Assembly: GCA_964508655.1 (NCBI GenBank)
Contig: CAZDUO010000010.1
Location: forward strand, 1-64,000
DNA: 64,000 bases
Origin: VBAS01 sp964508655
Lineage (GTDB): Bacteria > Bacteroidota > Bacteroidia > Chitinophagales > Chitinophagaceae
Direction of reading: 5' to 3'
In this document: positions 16,951 through 25,294 of the stretch, in pieces
Position numbering within the stretch: position 1 is the stretch's first letter
Layout of the letters: each line of letters begins with the position of its first letter
The notes under the pieces: generated by a model
The model's input: only the letters and a program-made list of their open reading frames with translations
Told to the model about the DNA's origin: nothing
Databases searched by the model: none
Made by a program: the position numbers and the translations under genes

Positions 16951-19215
16951 ATGGCTGTGATTATGCTGTTGCTTTTTTATGTGAACAGCAGGGCACAAAA
17001 TCTGCTGCAATATGTCCAGCCGGTGTGCGGTACTGCACCATCCACAGTACCGGCTGCAATAAAACACAGTGAAACGGGCAGTGAAAAAAATGCCAACACC
17101 ATCCCGGCCGTTACGCTTCCGTTTGCGATGACACAGTGGACGCCGCAAACACGGATGACGGAAAACAAGTGCCTGCCGCCTTATTTTTATAATGACAGTT
17201 TGCTGAGCGGTTTTCGCGGCACACATTGGATAAGCGGTTCGTGTATGCAGGATTATGGCAGTTTTACCATCATGCCCGTTGTGGGAAAGTTGAAAACAAC
17301 AGACTATGTAATTCCTTTTTCTCATACAGATGAAACAGCAACACCGGCTTATTATAAACTTGATTTACCCGCCTGCAAACTTTCGGTGGAAATGACGGCA
17401 ACGCTTCGCTGCGGCATGTTGCGTTTTACTATGCAGGGTAATGATAGTTTGTATCTGCTCATCATGCCCAACAGCGATGAAGCGGCGGGGTTTGTAAAAG
17501 TGAATGCAGACAAAGGAGAAGTGTGGGGCTACAACCCTGCTCACCGTATTTACCAGGGCTGGGGCGAACAGGCGGGCTTTAATGGATGGTTCTATTGCAA
17601 AGCGGAAAAGAAGATTGAAGAGAGGGGAACATTCAGCAGCAAAGAAATTTTTTCTGCTGACAGTATTAAAAATAAAAAAGATGCCGGAGCATATATCGGT
17701 TTCCTTTTGAAAAAAGGAGAACAGCTAACTATTCGCATAGGCACATCTTTCAGCAGCCTCGAAGGGGCTAAGAAAAATCTTACTGCCGGGCTGGGAAAGA
17801 AAAGTTTTGATGAAGTGGTTTTCGAAACAAGAAAAAAATGGGAGAGTGCTTTATCCCAGATTACTGTGGAGACGAAAAATGAAAAAGACAAACGGGTTTT
17901 TTATACTGCGGTTTATCATGTATTCCAGCATCCGAGATTATTTAGTGATGTGGATGGCAGCTATCCGGAGTTTGCAGGCAATTATAAGTTAATGAAGAGG
18001 AGCGATGGTCATTATTTCGACGATTTTTCCATGTGGGATATTTACCGTGCACAGTTGCCTTTGCTGGAAATCTTACAGCCGTCATTGGTAAATGAGTTTG
18101 TCCGCTCCATGATACTGAAAGGACAGCAGGGTGGATGGCTGCCTGTTTTCCCCTGCTGGAACAACTATACTGCTGCGATGATTGGCGACCATGTTACGGC
18201 CTTCATTTCTTCTGCATACAATAAAGGCATCCGCAAGTATGATGTGAATGCGGCTTATGCCCTGATGAGAAAAAACGCCTTTGAAACACCCGGGAATTTT
18301 GAAGAGTATAAAAACGGAATGGGACGAAGAGCGTTAGCTTCTTATTTGAAATACGGATTCATTCCGATGGAAGACAGTGTGCAGGAAGCATTTCATAAAA
18401 ATGAGCAGGTAAGCCGAACGCTGGAGTATGCCTACGATGATTACGCTTTGAGTATCGTGTCAAAAGGCCTGGGTAAAACAGGCGATTACAAAAAATTGGC
18501 GCTTCGTTCAGGCAATTACAAAAATGTATTTCATTCATCCGTTGGTATGGCAAAGGGAAGATATGGCAATGGAAAATGGTTTGAAACATTTCATCCCGAC
18601 AAAAGAGAATTGTACATCACCGAAGGCACACCGCGGCAATATACTTTTTATGTACCGCATGATATTCCGGGGCTGGCAAAACTGACGGGTGGAACAAAGG
18701 CCTTTGAAAATTCGCTGGACAGTTTATTTATTAGAAATGAGTACTGGCATGGCAATGAACCGGGACATCACATTCCTTTTCTCTACAACTATACATCATC
18801 GCCGTGGAAGGCGCAGCGTGTAGTGAGAAAGATACTCAGTGAAGAATACGGCGACGGCCCGGGCGGGCTCAGTGGTAATGATGATGCGGGCCAGATGAGC
18901 GCCTGGTATGTGTTTGCAGCTATGGGCTTTTACCCCGTAAACCCGGTTTCGGGCGAATACCTTTTGTGTTCGCCCTTATTTGATAAAGTAACCATCCGGC
19001 TGCAGAACGGAAATAAATTTCAAATCATCACGCATAAATCAAATGATGAAGCATTGTACATAAGCAAAGTGATGTGGAATGGAAAATTGTATGAAAAGAA
19101 TTTTATTACATATAAGATGATAATACAGGGAGGCAACCTGGACATATGGCTGACCGATAAACCTGCGTCATGGGGAAGCCATGCAAATAACAGGCCTTCG
19201 GGTTTAACCAAATAA
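16951..19215 (+). CDS. GH92-family alpha-mannosidase-like glycoside hydrolase, secreted
   Basis: A 754-residue protein from ATG 16951. I choose this start because it gives a clean signal peptide (MAVIMLLLFYVNSRAQ) and because the open frame up to 16852 crosses interspersed repeat sequence. GH92 enzymes are calcium-dependent exo-alpha-mannosidases. Family segments are clear: NTIPAVTLPFAMTQWTPQT, GFRGTHWISGSCMQDYG, DDFSMWDIYRAQLPLLEI, NEPGHHIPFLYNY and SGNDDAGQMSAWYVFAAMGF, followed by YPVNPVSGEY. The N-terminal beta-sandwich and C-terminal (alpha/alpha)6 barrel are both complete. A GH92 in a pectin locus is less usual; it may trim glycan decorations, or its substrate may not be a mannoside. 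Confidence 0.9.
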   Translation: MAVIMLLLFYVNSRAQNLLQYVQPVCGTAPSTVPAAIKHSETGSEKNANTIPAVTLPFAMTQWTPQTRMTENKCLPPYFYNDSLLSGFRGTHWISGSCMQDYGSFTIMPVVGKLKTTDYVIPFSHTDETATPAYYKLDLPACKLSVEMTATLRCGMLRFTMQGNDSLYLLIMPNSDEAAGFVKVNADKGEVWGYNPAHRIYQGWGEQAGFNGWFYCKAEKKIEERGTFSSKEIFSADSIKNKKDAGAYIGFLLKKGEQLTIRIGTSFSSLEGAKKNLTAGLGKKSFDEVVFETRKKWESALSQITVETKNEKDKRVFYTAVYHVFQHPRLFSDVDGSYPEFAGNYKLMKRSDGHYFDDFSMWDIYRAQLPLLEILQPSLVNEFVRSMILKGQQGGWLPVFPCWNNYTAAMIGDHVTAFISSAYNKGIRKYDVNAAYALMRKNAFETPGNFEEYKNGMGRRALASYLKYGFIPMEDSVQEAFHKNEQVSRTLEYAYDDYALSIVSKGLGKTGDYKKLALRSGNYKNVFHSSVGMAKGRYGNGKWFETFHPDKRELYITEGTPRQYTFYVPHDIPGLAKLTGGTKAFENSLDSLFIRNEYWHGNEPGHHIPFLYNYTSSPWKAQRVVRKILSEEYGDGPGGLSGNDDAGQMSAWYVFAAMGFYPVNPVSGEYLLCSPLFDKVTIRLQNGNKFQIITHKSNDEALYISKVMWNGKLYEKNFITYKMIIQGGNLDIWLTDKPASWGSHANNRPSGLTK

Positions 19216-19225
19216 AGCTACAGGG

Positions 19226-20665
19226 ATGAAAACATTTTTAACGTCTTTTGTGATTTTAATTACAACCTTGAGCGCTTACGCTCAAAAAGTTTTCGATGTA
19301 AAAGATTTCGGCGCTGCCGGGGATGGTAAAACCGACGACGCTGCAGCGATTCAAAAGGCCATTGACGCCTGCCATGCCGCCGGAGGAGGACAGGTGCTGC
19401 TGCCTTCCGGAAATATTTTTCTGGCGGGTCCATTCAATCTCAAGTCGAATATTGATTTTCATGTGGCGGCCCATGCAAAACTGCTTGCCAATCCCGATGA
19501 AAAAGTTTATACCAAAAGCGCTTTTCGCCAGAATCCTGGTGAGGGTACAATCTGGATCGGCGGCGAGAATTTGGAGGACGTCGCTCTCAGTGGCAATGGC
19601 GAAATTGACGGAAACGGTATTTCCTTCATGGGCGAAGAGTTGGAGGACTCTTATGTGCTGAAGCCGTTCCATGTACTTGACCCGAGGCCGCATGTGCTTA
19701 CCCTTGTGGGAGGGAAAAATATCCGTATCCGCGATTTGAAAATTGGCAACTCGGCATACTGGACCATTCATCTTATCGGCTGCCATGATGTGGTGATAAG
19801 CGGTATCACCCTGCTCAACAGCCTGAAAGTTCGCAACAGTGATGGTATTGACCTGGATCACAGCAAAAATGTGCGCATCAGCGATTGCTATATCGAAAGC
19901 GGCGATGATTGTATCTGTTTAAAAAATCGCAGGGAATATGAAGAGTTTGGCCGCTGCGAAAATATTGTAGTTACGAACTGCACGATGACATCAAGAAGCT
20001 GTGCCATAAAAATCGGCTCGGAAAATATGGATACCATCCGGCAGGTGTTATTCAATAACTGTATCATCAAAAACAGTAACCGCGGTGTAGGTATTCAAAA
20101 CAGGGATGAGGGTGTAGTGACTGATGTGATATTTTCCAACATGATCATTGAAAGCCGCCTGTTTTCCGATGTATGGTGGGGCAAGGCCGAACCGATTTAC
20201 GTGACTGCTTACCGCCGGGCGTCCATCAATCATAAAGACGCCAACTGGCGCTTCCCCAAAGGCGCTAAGGAAGGCAGGGTTGGAGCGGTGAAGAACATCT
20301 ATTTCAACAATATCAAATGTACCGGTGAAAATGGCGTGTATGTGAGCGGCGAGTCAGCCGGTAAAATATCCAATATTTTTTTTGATAATGTAGATGTGTT
20401 CATCAATAAAATCACTAACATTCCCGGAGGTGTTTACGACCGCAGGCCAGCCAATGTGGAAGGTTTTGTGAAGGGAAACACTTCCGGATTTTATTTTGAT
20501 GCGGCAACTAATATCCGTTTGCGAAATTGTACCGTAAATTGGGGCGCCAACAGGCCTGCTTACTTTGCTTATGCCGTGTATAGTAAAAAGGTAATCTCGC
20601 TAAAACTGGATAGCGTGGCGGGCATCGCTGCGCATACGGGTAAACCAGGATTTTTGATAAAATAA
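19226..20665 (+). CDS. GH28-family glycoside hydrolase, second copy, secreted
   Basis: A 479-residue GH28-type beta-helix with signal peptide (LTSFVILITTLSAYAQ) and family opening FDVKDFGAAGDGKTDDAAAI. The active-site strand reads VRNSDGIDLDHSKN, then ESGDDCICLKN, giving the three aspartates. GHG is replaced by SRSCAIKIGSE and RIK by SNRGVGIQNR. It is not a recent duplicate of the GH28 gene at 15127, as only the motifs align well. Genes on both sides are 8-11 bp away, so GH92, GH28 and GH51 are tightly coupled. Likely role: cleavage of galacturonan or rhamnogalacturonan backbone in the periplasm. Confidence 0.88.
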   Translation: MKTFLTSFVILITTLSAYAQKVFDVKDFGAAGDGKTDDAAAIQKAIDACHAAGGGQVLLPSGNIFLAGPFNLKSNIDFHVAAHAKLLANPDEKVYTKSAFRQNPGEGTIWIGGENLEDVALSGNGEIDGNGISFMGEELEDSYVLKPFHVLDPRPHVLTLVGGKNIRIRDLKIGNSAYWTIHLIGCHDVVISGITLLNSLKVRNSDGIDLDHSKNVRISDCYIESGDDCICLKNRREYEEFGRCENIVVTNCTMTSRSCAIKIGSENMDTIRQVLFNNCIIKNSNRGVGIQNRDEGVVTDVIFSNMIIESRLFSDVWWGKAEPIYVTAYRRASINHKDANWRFPKGAKEGRVGAVKNIYFNNIKCTGENGVYVSGESAGKISNIFFDNVDVFINKITNIPGGVYDRRPANVEGFVKGNTSGFYFDAATNIRLRNCTVNWGANRPAYFAYAVYSKKVISLKLDSVAGIAAHTGKPGFLIK

Positions 20666-20673
20666 AAACTGAT

Positions 20674-22221
20674 ATGATGAAAAAAACAATTTCGATCGTA
20701 ACGGCATTTCTCTTTTTAACGATTGCCAGTGCACAGACACAGGTAAGCGTAGTGGTGGATGGTGTTACGCCTTCCAATGTAATCAACCGCCACATTTATG
20801 GGCACTTTTCCGAGCATCTCGGCCGTTGTATTTATGACGGTTTCTGGGTGGATGACACGCTTAATGTTCCCAAAAAAGACAGGATACGCCTGGATATCGT
20901 TGAAGCATTGAAAAAAATAAAAGTACCTAATCTTCGCTGGCCGGGCGGCTGTTTTGCCGATGAATATCATTGGCGCGATGGCATTGGCCTGCGCAAAAAC
21001 AGGGCCTATATGGTAAACACCAACTGGGGCGGCGTGAGTGAGGACAACAGCTTTGGCACGCATGAGTTTTTGGAACTGTGCAACCTGCTGAATTGCGAGC
21101 CTTATGTTGTGGGCAATGTAGGCAGCGGTACAGTGGAAGAAATGGCAAAATGGGTAGAGTATGTAAACTCAGATGCCAAAAGCATCATGACCGATCTGCG
21201 CAGGCAAAACGGGAAAGATGAACCCTGGCGTGTAAAATATTGGGGCGTGGGAAACGAAAGCTGGGGCTGTGGCGGAAACATGACGGCTGAATTTTATGCC
21301 GACCAGTACAAACGCTTTGCTACTTACACAAGAAACTACCGCAATGCCCCGCTGATGAAAATTGCCTGCGGCGCCAGCGGATCTGATTATAACTGGACAG
21401 AAATTATGATGAAAAACGTGGGGCCCAGACAAATGTGGGGCTTAAGTCTTCACCATTATACAATCCCTACCGGCAACTGGGGAAAAAAAGGATCGGCTAC
21501 TTCGTTTGATGAAAAAGAATATTTCACTACCATGAAAAATTGCCTTGTCATGGATGAACTGGTTACACGCCACTCCACCATTATGGACAAATATGACCCT
21601 GCGAAACGGGTAGCATTAGTAGTAGATGAATGGGGCATCTGGACGGATGTGGAGCCGGGAACCAATCCTGGTTTTTTATACCAGCAAAACAGCCTGCGTG
21701 ATGCAATTGTTGCCGCCACCACATTGAATATTTTCAATAATCACAGCGACCGGGTGCGGATGGCTAATCTTGCACAAACCATAAATGTGCTGCAGGCGCT
21801 GGTGCTTACAAAAGGAAAACAAATGCTGCTGACGCCGACTTATCATGTGTTTGATCTGTACAAAGTGCATCACGATGCAAAAAAGCTGAACGTAAGCTTT
21901 ACTTCGCCTGATTATAAACTGGGCGACGGAAAAATTCCTGCATTGAATATTTCTGCCTCGCTTGATTCCGCAGGCGCCATGCATCTTTCTATTGTAAATA
22001 TTGATCCGAACAACAGCATTTCATTGCGCTTCGCACTTCCGGGTGTGAAATGGAACGGAGTAAGCGGTCAAATACTCACTTCAAAAAATCTAACCGATAT
22101 CAACACATTTGAAAAGCCGGATGAAATAAAGCCGGCTTCATTTATGGGAGCCAGAAAAGAAGGTAATGAACTGGTGATAACAATCCCAAAGCAGAGTGTA
22201 GTGGTGCTCGGGTTGAAATGA
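20674..22221 (+). CDS. GH51 alpha-L-arabinofuranosidase, secreted
   Basis: A 515-residue GH51 enzyme with signal peptide (TISIVTAFLFLTIASAQ). It shows HIYGHFSEHLGRCIYDGFWV, NLRWPGGCFADEYHWRDGIG, the acid/base glutamate in GVGNESWGCGG (Glu195) and the nucleophile in VVDEWGIW (Glu319). A C-terminal beta domain follows the TIM barrel. It removes L-arabinofuranose from arabinan or rhamnogalacturonan I side chains, which fits the pectin locus. No arabinose catabolic genes are in the window. The start lies 8 bp after the GH28 stop. Confidence 0.95.
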   Translation: MMKKTISIVTAFLFLTIASAQTQVSVVVDGVTPSNVINRHIYGHFSEHLGRCIYDGFWVDDTLNVPKKDRIRLDIVEALKKIKVPNLRWPGGCFADEYHWRDGIGLRKNRAYMVNTNWGGVSEDNSFGTHEFLELCNLLNCEPYVVGNVGSGTVEEMAKWVEYVNSDAKSIMTDLRRQNGKDEPWRVKYWGVGNESWGCGGNMTAEFYADQYKRFATYTRNYRNAPLMKIACGASGSDYNWTEIMMKNVGPRQMWGLSLHHYTIPTGNWGKKGSATSFDEKEYFTTMKNCLVMDELVTRHSTIMDKYDPAKRVALVVDEWGIWTDVEPGTNPGFLYQQNSLRDAIVAATTLNIFNNHSDRVRMANLAQTINVLQALVLTKGKQMLLTPTYHVFDLYKVHHDAKKLNVSFTSPDYKLGDGKIPALNISASLDSAGAMHLSIVNIDPNNSISLRFALPGVKWNGVSGQILTSKNLTDINTFEKPDEIKPASFMGARKEGNELVITIPKQSVVVLGLK

Positions 22222-22319
22222 GGTAAATGAGTAAAGAACCGGGTCATAAATCTATCCATATCAAAACCCGGCGCCGGTGGTAAATTACAGCGCTTTCCGG
22301 CATTCCCGGTTGTGATGAT

Positions 22320-22336
22320 CCGGTAACGATTGCGTA
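22320..22336. promoter_or_regulatory. Possible LacI-type half-site before uxaC
   Basis: CCGGTAACGATTGCGTA shares CGATTGCGTA with the candidate operator at 7507-7522 and matches it at 14 of 21 aligned positions. It lies 72 bp upstream of the uxaC start, in a 186-bp gap that also holds an inverted repeat CCGGGT / ACCCGG (about 22240-22270) but no gene. Confidence 0.4.
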
Positions 22337-22407
22337 GTTTCCGCCTATTCTCCTGGAGTATTTCCTATTTTTATGGCCGTTTTAAGCCAAGACAATAACA
22401 AGGATAT

Positions 22408-23847
22408 ATGAAAAAATTTCTGGACGAAAATTTCCTGCTCTCCAACGCCACTTCCCGCCAACTCTATCATGAGTTTGCCAGGAAAATGCCCATCATTGAC
22501 TACCACAATCACCTGCCGCCGGATGAAATAGCGGAAGATAAAAATTTTGAAAACATAACAAGGGTGTGGCTCAATGGCGACCATTATAAGTGGCGTGCCA
22601 TGCGCACCAACGGTGTGCCGGAAGAATACATAACAGGCAATAAAAGCGATTGGGAAAAATTTCAGAAATGGGCTGAAACGGTACCCTACACCATGCGCAA
22701 CCCGCTTTATCACTGGACTCACCTGGAACTGCAGCGCTATTTCGGCATCAACGATATTTTAAATGCTGATTCTGCAAAAAAGATTTACGGGGAAACATCG
22801 GCAAAGCTGCAAACCAAAGAGTATAGTGTACGTGGATTGCTGGAAAAGATGAATGTAAAACTCATCTGCACAACGGATGACCCGGTGGATAGTCTCGAAC
22901 ATCATCAAAAAATAAATGCAGATAACTGGCATATAAAAGTGCTGCCCGCCTTCCGCCCCGATAAGGCGATGAATGTGGATGATGTGAACACTTTTAATAA
23001 TTACCTCACACGGCTCGAAAAAGCCTCTAATATTTCCATCAGCACTTACAATGATTACATAGCTGCATTGAAAAAACGCCACGATTATTTTGTAGCAAAC
23101 AACTGCAGCGTAAGCGATCACGGGCTGGAAGAAATTTATGCAGAAGATTATACGCAAACTGAAATTGCAGGCATCTTTGCCAAAATCCGTTCGGGCGGCG
23201 AACTGAGACCGGATGAAAGAAAGAAATTTAAATCCGCCATGCTGGTGACTTTTGCCGAATGGGATTGGGAAAAAGGCTTTGTGCAGCAGTATCATCTCGG
23301 CGCCATCCGCAACAACAATAGCCGCAAGCTGAGGCAGCTAGGCCCCGATACCGGCTGGGACAGCATCGGCGATTTTCCGCAGGCAAGGGCTTTGGCAAAG
23401 TTTCTCGACAAGCTCGACAGGAACAACAAACTGGCGAAAACCATAATTTATAATCTCAACCCTGCCGATAATGAGCTGTTCGCAACCATGATTGGCAATT
23501 TCAATGACGGCAGTGCGGCAGGAAAAATTCAATGGGGCAGCGCCTGGTGGTTTCTCGACCAGAAGGATGGCATGACCAGACAGCTGAATGCTCTCAGCAA
23601 TATGGGATTGCTGAGCCGCTTTGTGGGCATGCTTACCGACAGCCGGAGTTTTCTTTCTTTCCCGCGGCACGAGTATTTCAGAAGGATACTCTGCAACCTC
23701 TTTGGCGAAGAAATTGAAAACGGCGAACTGCCCGGCGATATCAACTGGATTGGAACGCTGGTACAGGATATCTGTTATTACAATGCAAGAAACTATTTCG
23801 GCTTGCAATACATTGATGAAAAAATAACAACAAAAGAAAAAGTGTAA
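22408..23847 (+). CDS. uxaC: Glucuronate (uronate) isomerase
   Basis: A 479-residue UxaC that interconverts D-galacturonate with D-tagaturonate and D-glucuronate with D-fructuronate. The amidohydrolase-like metal site opens with MPIIDYHNHLPPDEIAED; other family segments are LICTTDDPVDSLEHHQ, HYLGAIRNNN-like YHLGAIRNNNSRKLRQLGPD, and DSRSFLSFPRHEYFRRILC. It converts galacturonate for UxaB and can also take the glucuronate made by the inositol oxygenase. The stop codon is followed after 4 bp by an inverted-repeat element. Confidence 0.96.
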   Translation: MKKFLDENFLLSNATSRQLYHEFARKMPIIDYHNHLPPDEIAEDKNFENITRVWLNGDHYKWRAMRTNGVPEEYITGNKSDWEKFQKWAETVPYTMRNPLYHWTHLELQRYFGINDILNADSAKKIYGETSAKLQTKEYSVRGLLEKMNVKLICTTDDPVDSLEHHQKINADNWHIKVLPAFRPDKAMNVDDVNTFNNYLTRLEKASNISISTYNDYIAALKKRHDYFVANNCSVSDHGLEEIYAEDYTQTEIAGIFAKIRSGGELRPDERKKFKSAMLVTFAEWDWEKGFVQQYHLGAIRNNNSRKLRQLGPDTGWDSIGDFPQARALAKFLDKLDRNNKLAKTIIYNLNPADNELFATMIGNFNDGSAAGKIQWGSAWWFLDQKDGMTRQLNALSNMGLLSRFVGMLTDSRSFLSFPRHEYFRRILCNLFGEEIENGELPGDINWIGTLVQDICYYNARNYFGLQYIDEKITTKEKV

Positions 23848-23851
23848 AACA

Positions 23852-23933
23852 GGAACACCGGTGACGCGGATTGGACGGATATACACGGATAATATCAGCG
23901 CCAATCTGCTTACTCAGCCCCATCAGCGTTCCC
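23852..23933. repeat. Inverted-repeat element, GGAACGC family, ORF-less copy between uxaC and kduI
   Basis: Left arm GGAACACCGGTGACGCGG then units ATTGGACGG and ATATACACGGAT; right arm AGCGCCAATCTGCTTACTC ending CCATCAGCGTTCCC. The arms form an imperfect hairpin of about 82 bp with almost no spacer. It begins 5 bp after the uxaC stop and ends 14 bp before the kduI ATG, so it fills the whole intercistronic gap. Confidence 0.85.
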
Positions 23934-23947
23934 ATTAATTCAACAAA

Positions 23948-24778
23948 ATGCAAATCCGATTTACTCAAAGCCCGGAAGAAACAAAGCAAATGAACACGGA
24001 GCAGCTTCGTGAACATTTTTTAGTGGAGAATTTATTTGCTGATGATGCCGTAAATCTTTTTTACACACATTACGACCGGGTCATCATCGGCGGGGCAAAG
24101 CCGGTGAATAAAACTCTTGAGCTTCCCAATCATCCCGAACTGCGGGCAGATTATTTTTTGGAAAGAAGAGAGCTGGGCATCATTAACGTGGGCGCCGATG
24201 GTGTAGTGATTGCCGATGGAAAAGAATTTATTCTGCGAAAACTGGATTGCGTTTACCTGGGCAAAGGCACGCAGAAAATAAAATTGAGGTCAAAGAGCAA
24301 AAAGGATGCGGCGCTGTTTTATATGCTTTCGGCGCCGGCGCATCATAAATATTCCAATCGTTTATTGGTAAAGGAAAAAGCAGCGCCGGTACAGTTAGGC
24401 GCTGCCGAAACGGCAAATAAAAGAACGGTTTACAAGTACATTCATCCCGATGGATTAAAAAGCTGCCAGCTGGTAATGGGGCTCACCGTGCTGGAGCCGG
24501 GCAGCGTGTGGAATTCCATTCCACCGCACACGCATACAAGAAGAATGGAAGTGTATTTTTATTTCGGTTTGCCCGACGGGCACCGCATCATGCACTTCAT
24601 GGGCGAGCCGCAGCAGACAAGACACCTGGTAATGGCCAATAATGAAGCGGTGATTTCGCCGCCGTGGAGTACACACTATGGCTGCGGCACATTTAATTAC
24701 GGATTCATCTGGGGCATGGCAGGAGAGAACCTGGCGTATACGGATATGGACCCGGCTCCGGTTGATACACTTAAATAA
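23948..24778 (+). CDS. kduI: 5-Keto-4-deoxyuronate isomerase
   Basis: A 276-residue KduI (4-deoxy-L-threo-5-hexosulose-uronate ketol-isomerase), a zinc cupin converting the product of unsaturated galacturonyl hydrolases to 2,5-diketo-3-deoxygluconate. Metal ligands are visible in PPHTHTRRMEVYFYF (His194, His196, Glu201) and PPWSTHYGCG (His243). The N-terminal part shows NHPELRADYFLERRELGIIN. It completes the path from the GH105 enzyme at the left end of the window; the next enzyme, KduD, is not present here. An inverted-repeat element starts 2 bp after its stop. Confidence 0.96.
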   Translation: MQIRFTQSPEETKQMNTEQLREHFLVENLFADDAVNLFYTHYDRVIIGGAKPVNKTLELPNHPELRADYFLERRELGIINVGADGVVIADGKEFILRKLDCVYLGKGTQKIKLRSKSKKDAALFYMLSAPAHHKYSNRLLVKEKAAPVQLGAAETANKRTVYKYIHPDGLKSCQLVMGLTVLEPGSVWNSIPPHTHTRRMEVYFYFGLPDGHRIMHFMGEPQQTRHLVMANNEAVISPPWSTHYGCGTFNYGFIWGMAGENLAYTDMDPAPVDTLK

Positions 24779-24780
24779 TG

Positions 24781-25275
24781 GGAACGCTGATGACACGGAT
24801 GGGGCAGATGAAACGGATTCAATGTTTGTAAGAGATTTAATTAACAAAAAAAAATTTATGGAACTCTTACACCAAAAAGTAACTGACAGAATTTAAAAAG
24901 CATTTTTTACTGTTTATAATGTGCAGGGCTACGGATTCCTGGAAAAAGTATATGAAAATGCGTTGTACATTGAATTGATAAAGATGGGATTCAGGGTGAT
25001 GAAACAGCAACCGATCAAAGTTTATTATGAAGGAAAGCAGGTAGGTGAATATTTCGCAGATTTGATAATTGATGATATAATAATAATTGAGCTGAAAGCA
25101 GCTGAAGGAATTATTGAAGAACATGAACATCAGTTGCTGAATTATTTGAAAGCAACCGATAAAGAAGTGGGATTACTATTGAACTTTGGTAATAAACCTG
25201 AATTTAGAAGAAAAATTTTTCAAAACAAGAATAAAAATCTGCGCTGATCCGCTTAATCTGCGTCATCAGCGTTCC
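24781..25275. mobile_element. Inverted-repeat element carrying a GxxExxY gene
   Basis: The ends are a perfect 14-bp inverted repeat, GGAACGCTGATGAC at 24781-24794 and GTCATCAGCGTTCC at 25262-25275. Each end continues in degenerate 9-bp units: ACGGATGGG, GCAGATGAA, ACGGATT on the left; AATCTGCGCTGATCCGCTT on the right. Between the arms lies a PD-(D/E)XK-like GxxExxY gene. The element fills the gap between the kduI stop and the leader of kdgK. Shorter copies without a gene occur at 2567 and 23852. I am not aware of a formal description of such an element; no target-site duplication is evident. Confidence 0.7.
24858..25247 (+). pseudogene. GxxExxY protein (PD-(D/E)XK nuclease-like), interrupted by TAA
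   Basis: From ATG 24858 the frame reads MELLHQKVTDRI, then TAA (24894-24896), then continues in the same frame with KAFFTVYNVQGYGFLEKVYE to 25247. The signature G-x-x-E-x-x-Y (GFLEKVY) and the PD-(D/E)XK-like pattern ADLIIDDIIIIELKAAE are intact, as are the C-terminal family segments HEHQLLNYLKATDKEVGLLL and NFG. The stop falls where homologues have I/L-K, so it is a nonsense change rather than a frameshift. A product could still start at GTG 24921 (108 residues) just before the signature. Function of the family is not established; a nuclease role is inferred from the fold. Confidence 0.75.
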
Positions 25276-25294
25276 TATTATAAAACAAAAAATA

